This document shows, piece after piece, positions 6,930-6,945 of a stretch of 6,945 nucleotides of DNA (the first letter of the stretch is position 1; every line of letters begins with the position of its first letter). The DNA is taken from NCBI GenBank assembly GCA_003551455.1, contig PUMR01000008.1:1-6945 (forward strand), in the 5' to 3' direction. The notes beneath the pieces are model-generated. The model was not told where the DNA came from. It made no database searches and worked only from the letters and a program-made list of their open reading frames with translations. This stretch comes from Mollicutes bacterium. GTDB lineage: Bacteria; Bacillota_I; Bacilli_A; Izemoplasmatales; Izemoplasmataceae. A program made the position numbers and the translations under genes.

Positions 6930-6945
6930 CCCTTGCGAGCCTATA
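6919..6945 (+). CDS. Probable start of the next gene (possibly recO), cut by the window edge
   Basis: A strong SD, GGGAGGA (6919-6925), lies 7 nt before a TTG at 6933, from which only four codons (M-R-A-Y) can be read. An alternative ATG at 6926 overlaps the era stop as ATGA, but it is only 1 nt from the SD core and so is poorly placed. recO follows era in many Bacillota, which makes it the obvious candidate, but four codons cannot identify it. The feature coordinates include the SD. Confidence 0.35.

Overview
The window holds conserved bacterial housekeeping genes, all on the + strand and closely packed. In order they are the 3' two-thirds of dnaK, then dnaJ, mtaB, rpsU, phoH, ybeY, cdd and era, followed by the probable first codons of one more gene. 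The combination (hrcA-type dnaK/dnaJ cluster, then mtaB, rpsU, and a phoH-ybeY-cdd-era run) is the Bacillota/Mycoplasmatota arrangement. The Gram-positive-type DnaK, the three-cysteine (tetramer-type) cytidine deaminase and strong Shine-Dalgarno (SD) sequences with a TTG start agree with this. The DNA is clearly GC-rich by eye, with C or G favoured at third codon positions. Six of the eight genes end in TGA and tryptophan is TGG, so the genetic code is standard and not the Mycoplasma/Spiroplasma code. A GC-rich Bacillota or standard-code Mollicutes-like lineage (Erysipelotrichia/Izemoplasma neighbourhood) is my best guess, but the rank is inferred and not shown.

Layout. Positions 1-2501 are the chaperone block: dnaK, a strong 10-bp hairpin without a T-run, dnaJ, and an intrinsic terminator. 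Positions 2502-3858 carry mtaB (tRNA t6A37 methylthiotransferase), with no convincing promoter of its own visible. Positions 3889-4201 are a self-contained rpsU unit: a near-consensus promoter, a short leader, a 56-codon gene for ribosomal protein S21, and two tandem intrinsic terminators. Positions 4205-6929 form a second operon driven by an extended -10 promoter. It contains phoH (TTG start), ybeY, cdd and era, which overlap or are separated by at most 10 nt. An SD plus TTG at 6919-6935 suggests that the operon continues beyond the window.

Function. DnaK and DnaJ are the Hsp70/Hsp40 folding pair. MtaB and S21 act in translation. PhoH, YbeY and Era belong to the 16S rRNA 3'-end maturation and 30S assembly theme, and Cdd adds pyrimidine salvage. 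Compared with the Bacillus subtilis order as I remember it, prmA and rsmE (between dnaJ and mtaB), yqeY and others (after rpsU), pgpH (between phoH and ybeY) and dgkA (between ybeY and cdd) are absent here, so this is a reduced version of the cluster. I found no mobile element, CRISPR array, RNA gene or defence module, and nothing that looks like an undescribed system. The notable points are regulatory: related hairpins after dnaK and dnaJ, an insulated rpsU unit, and a promoter placed directly on a terminator. No gene-free stretch exceeds 300 bases.
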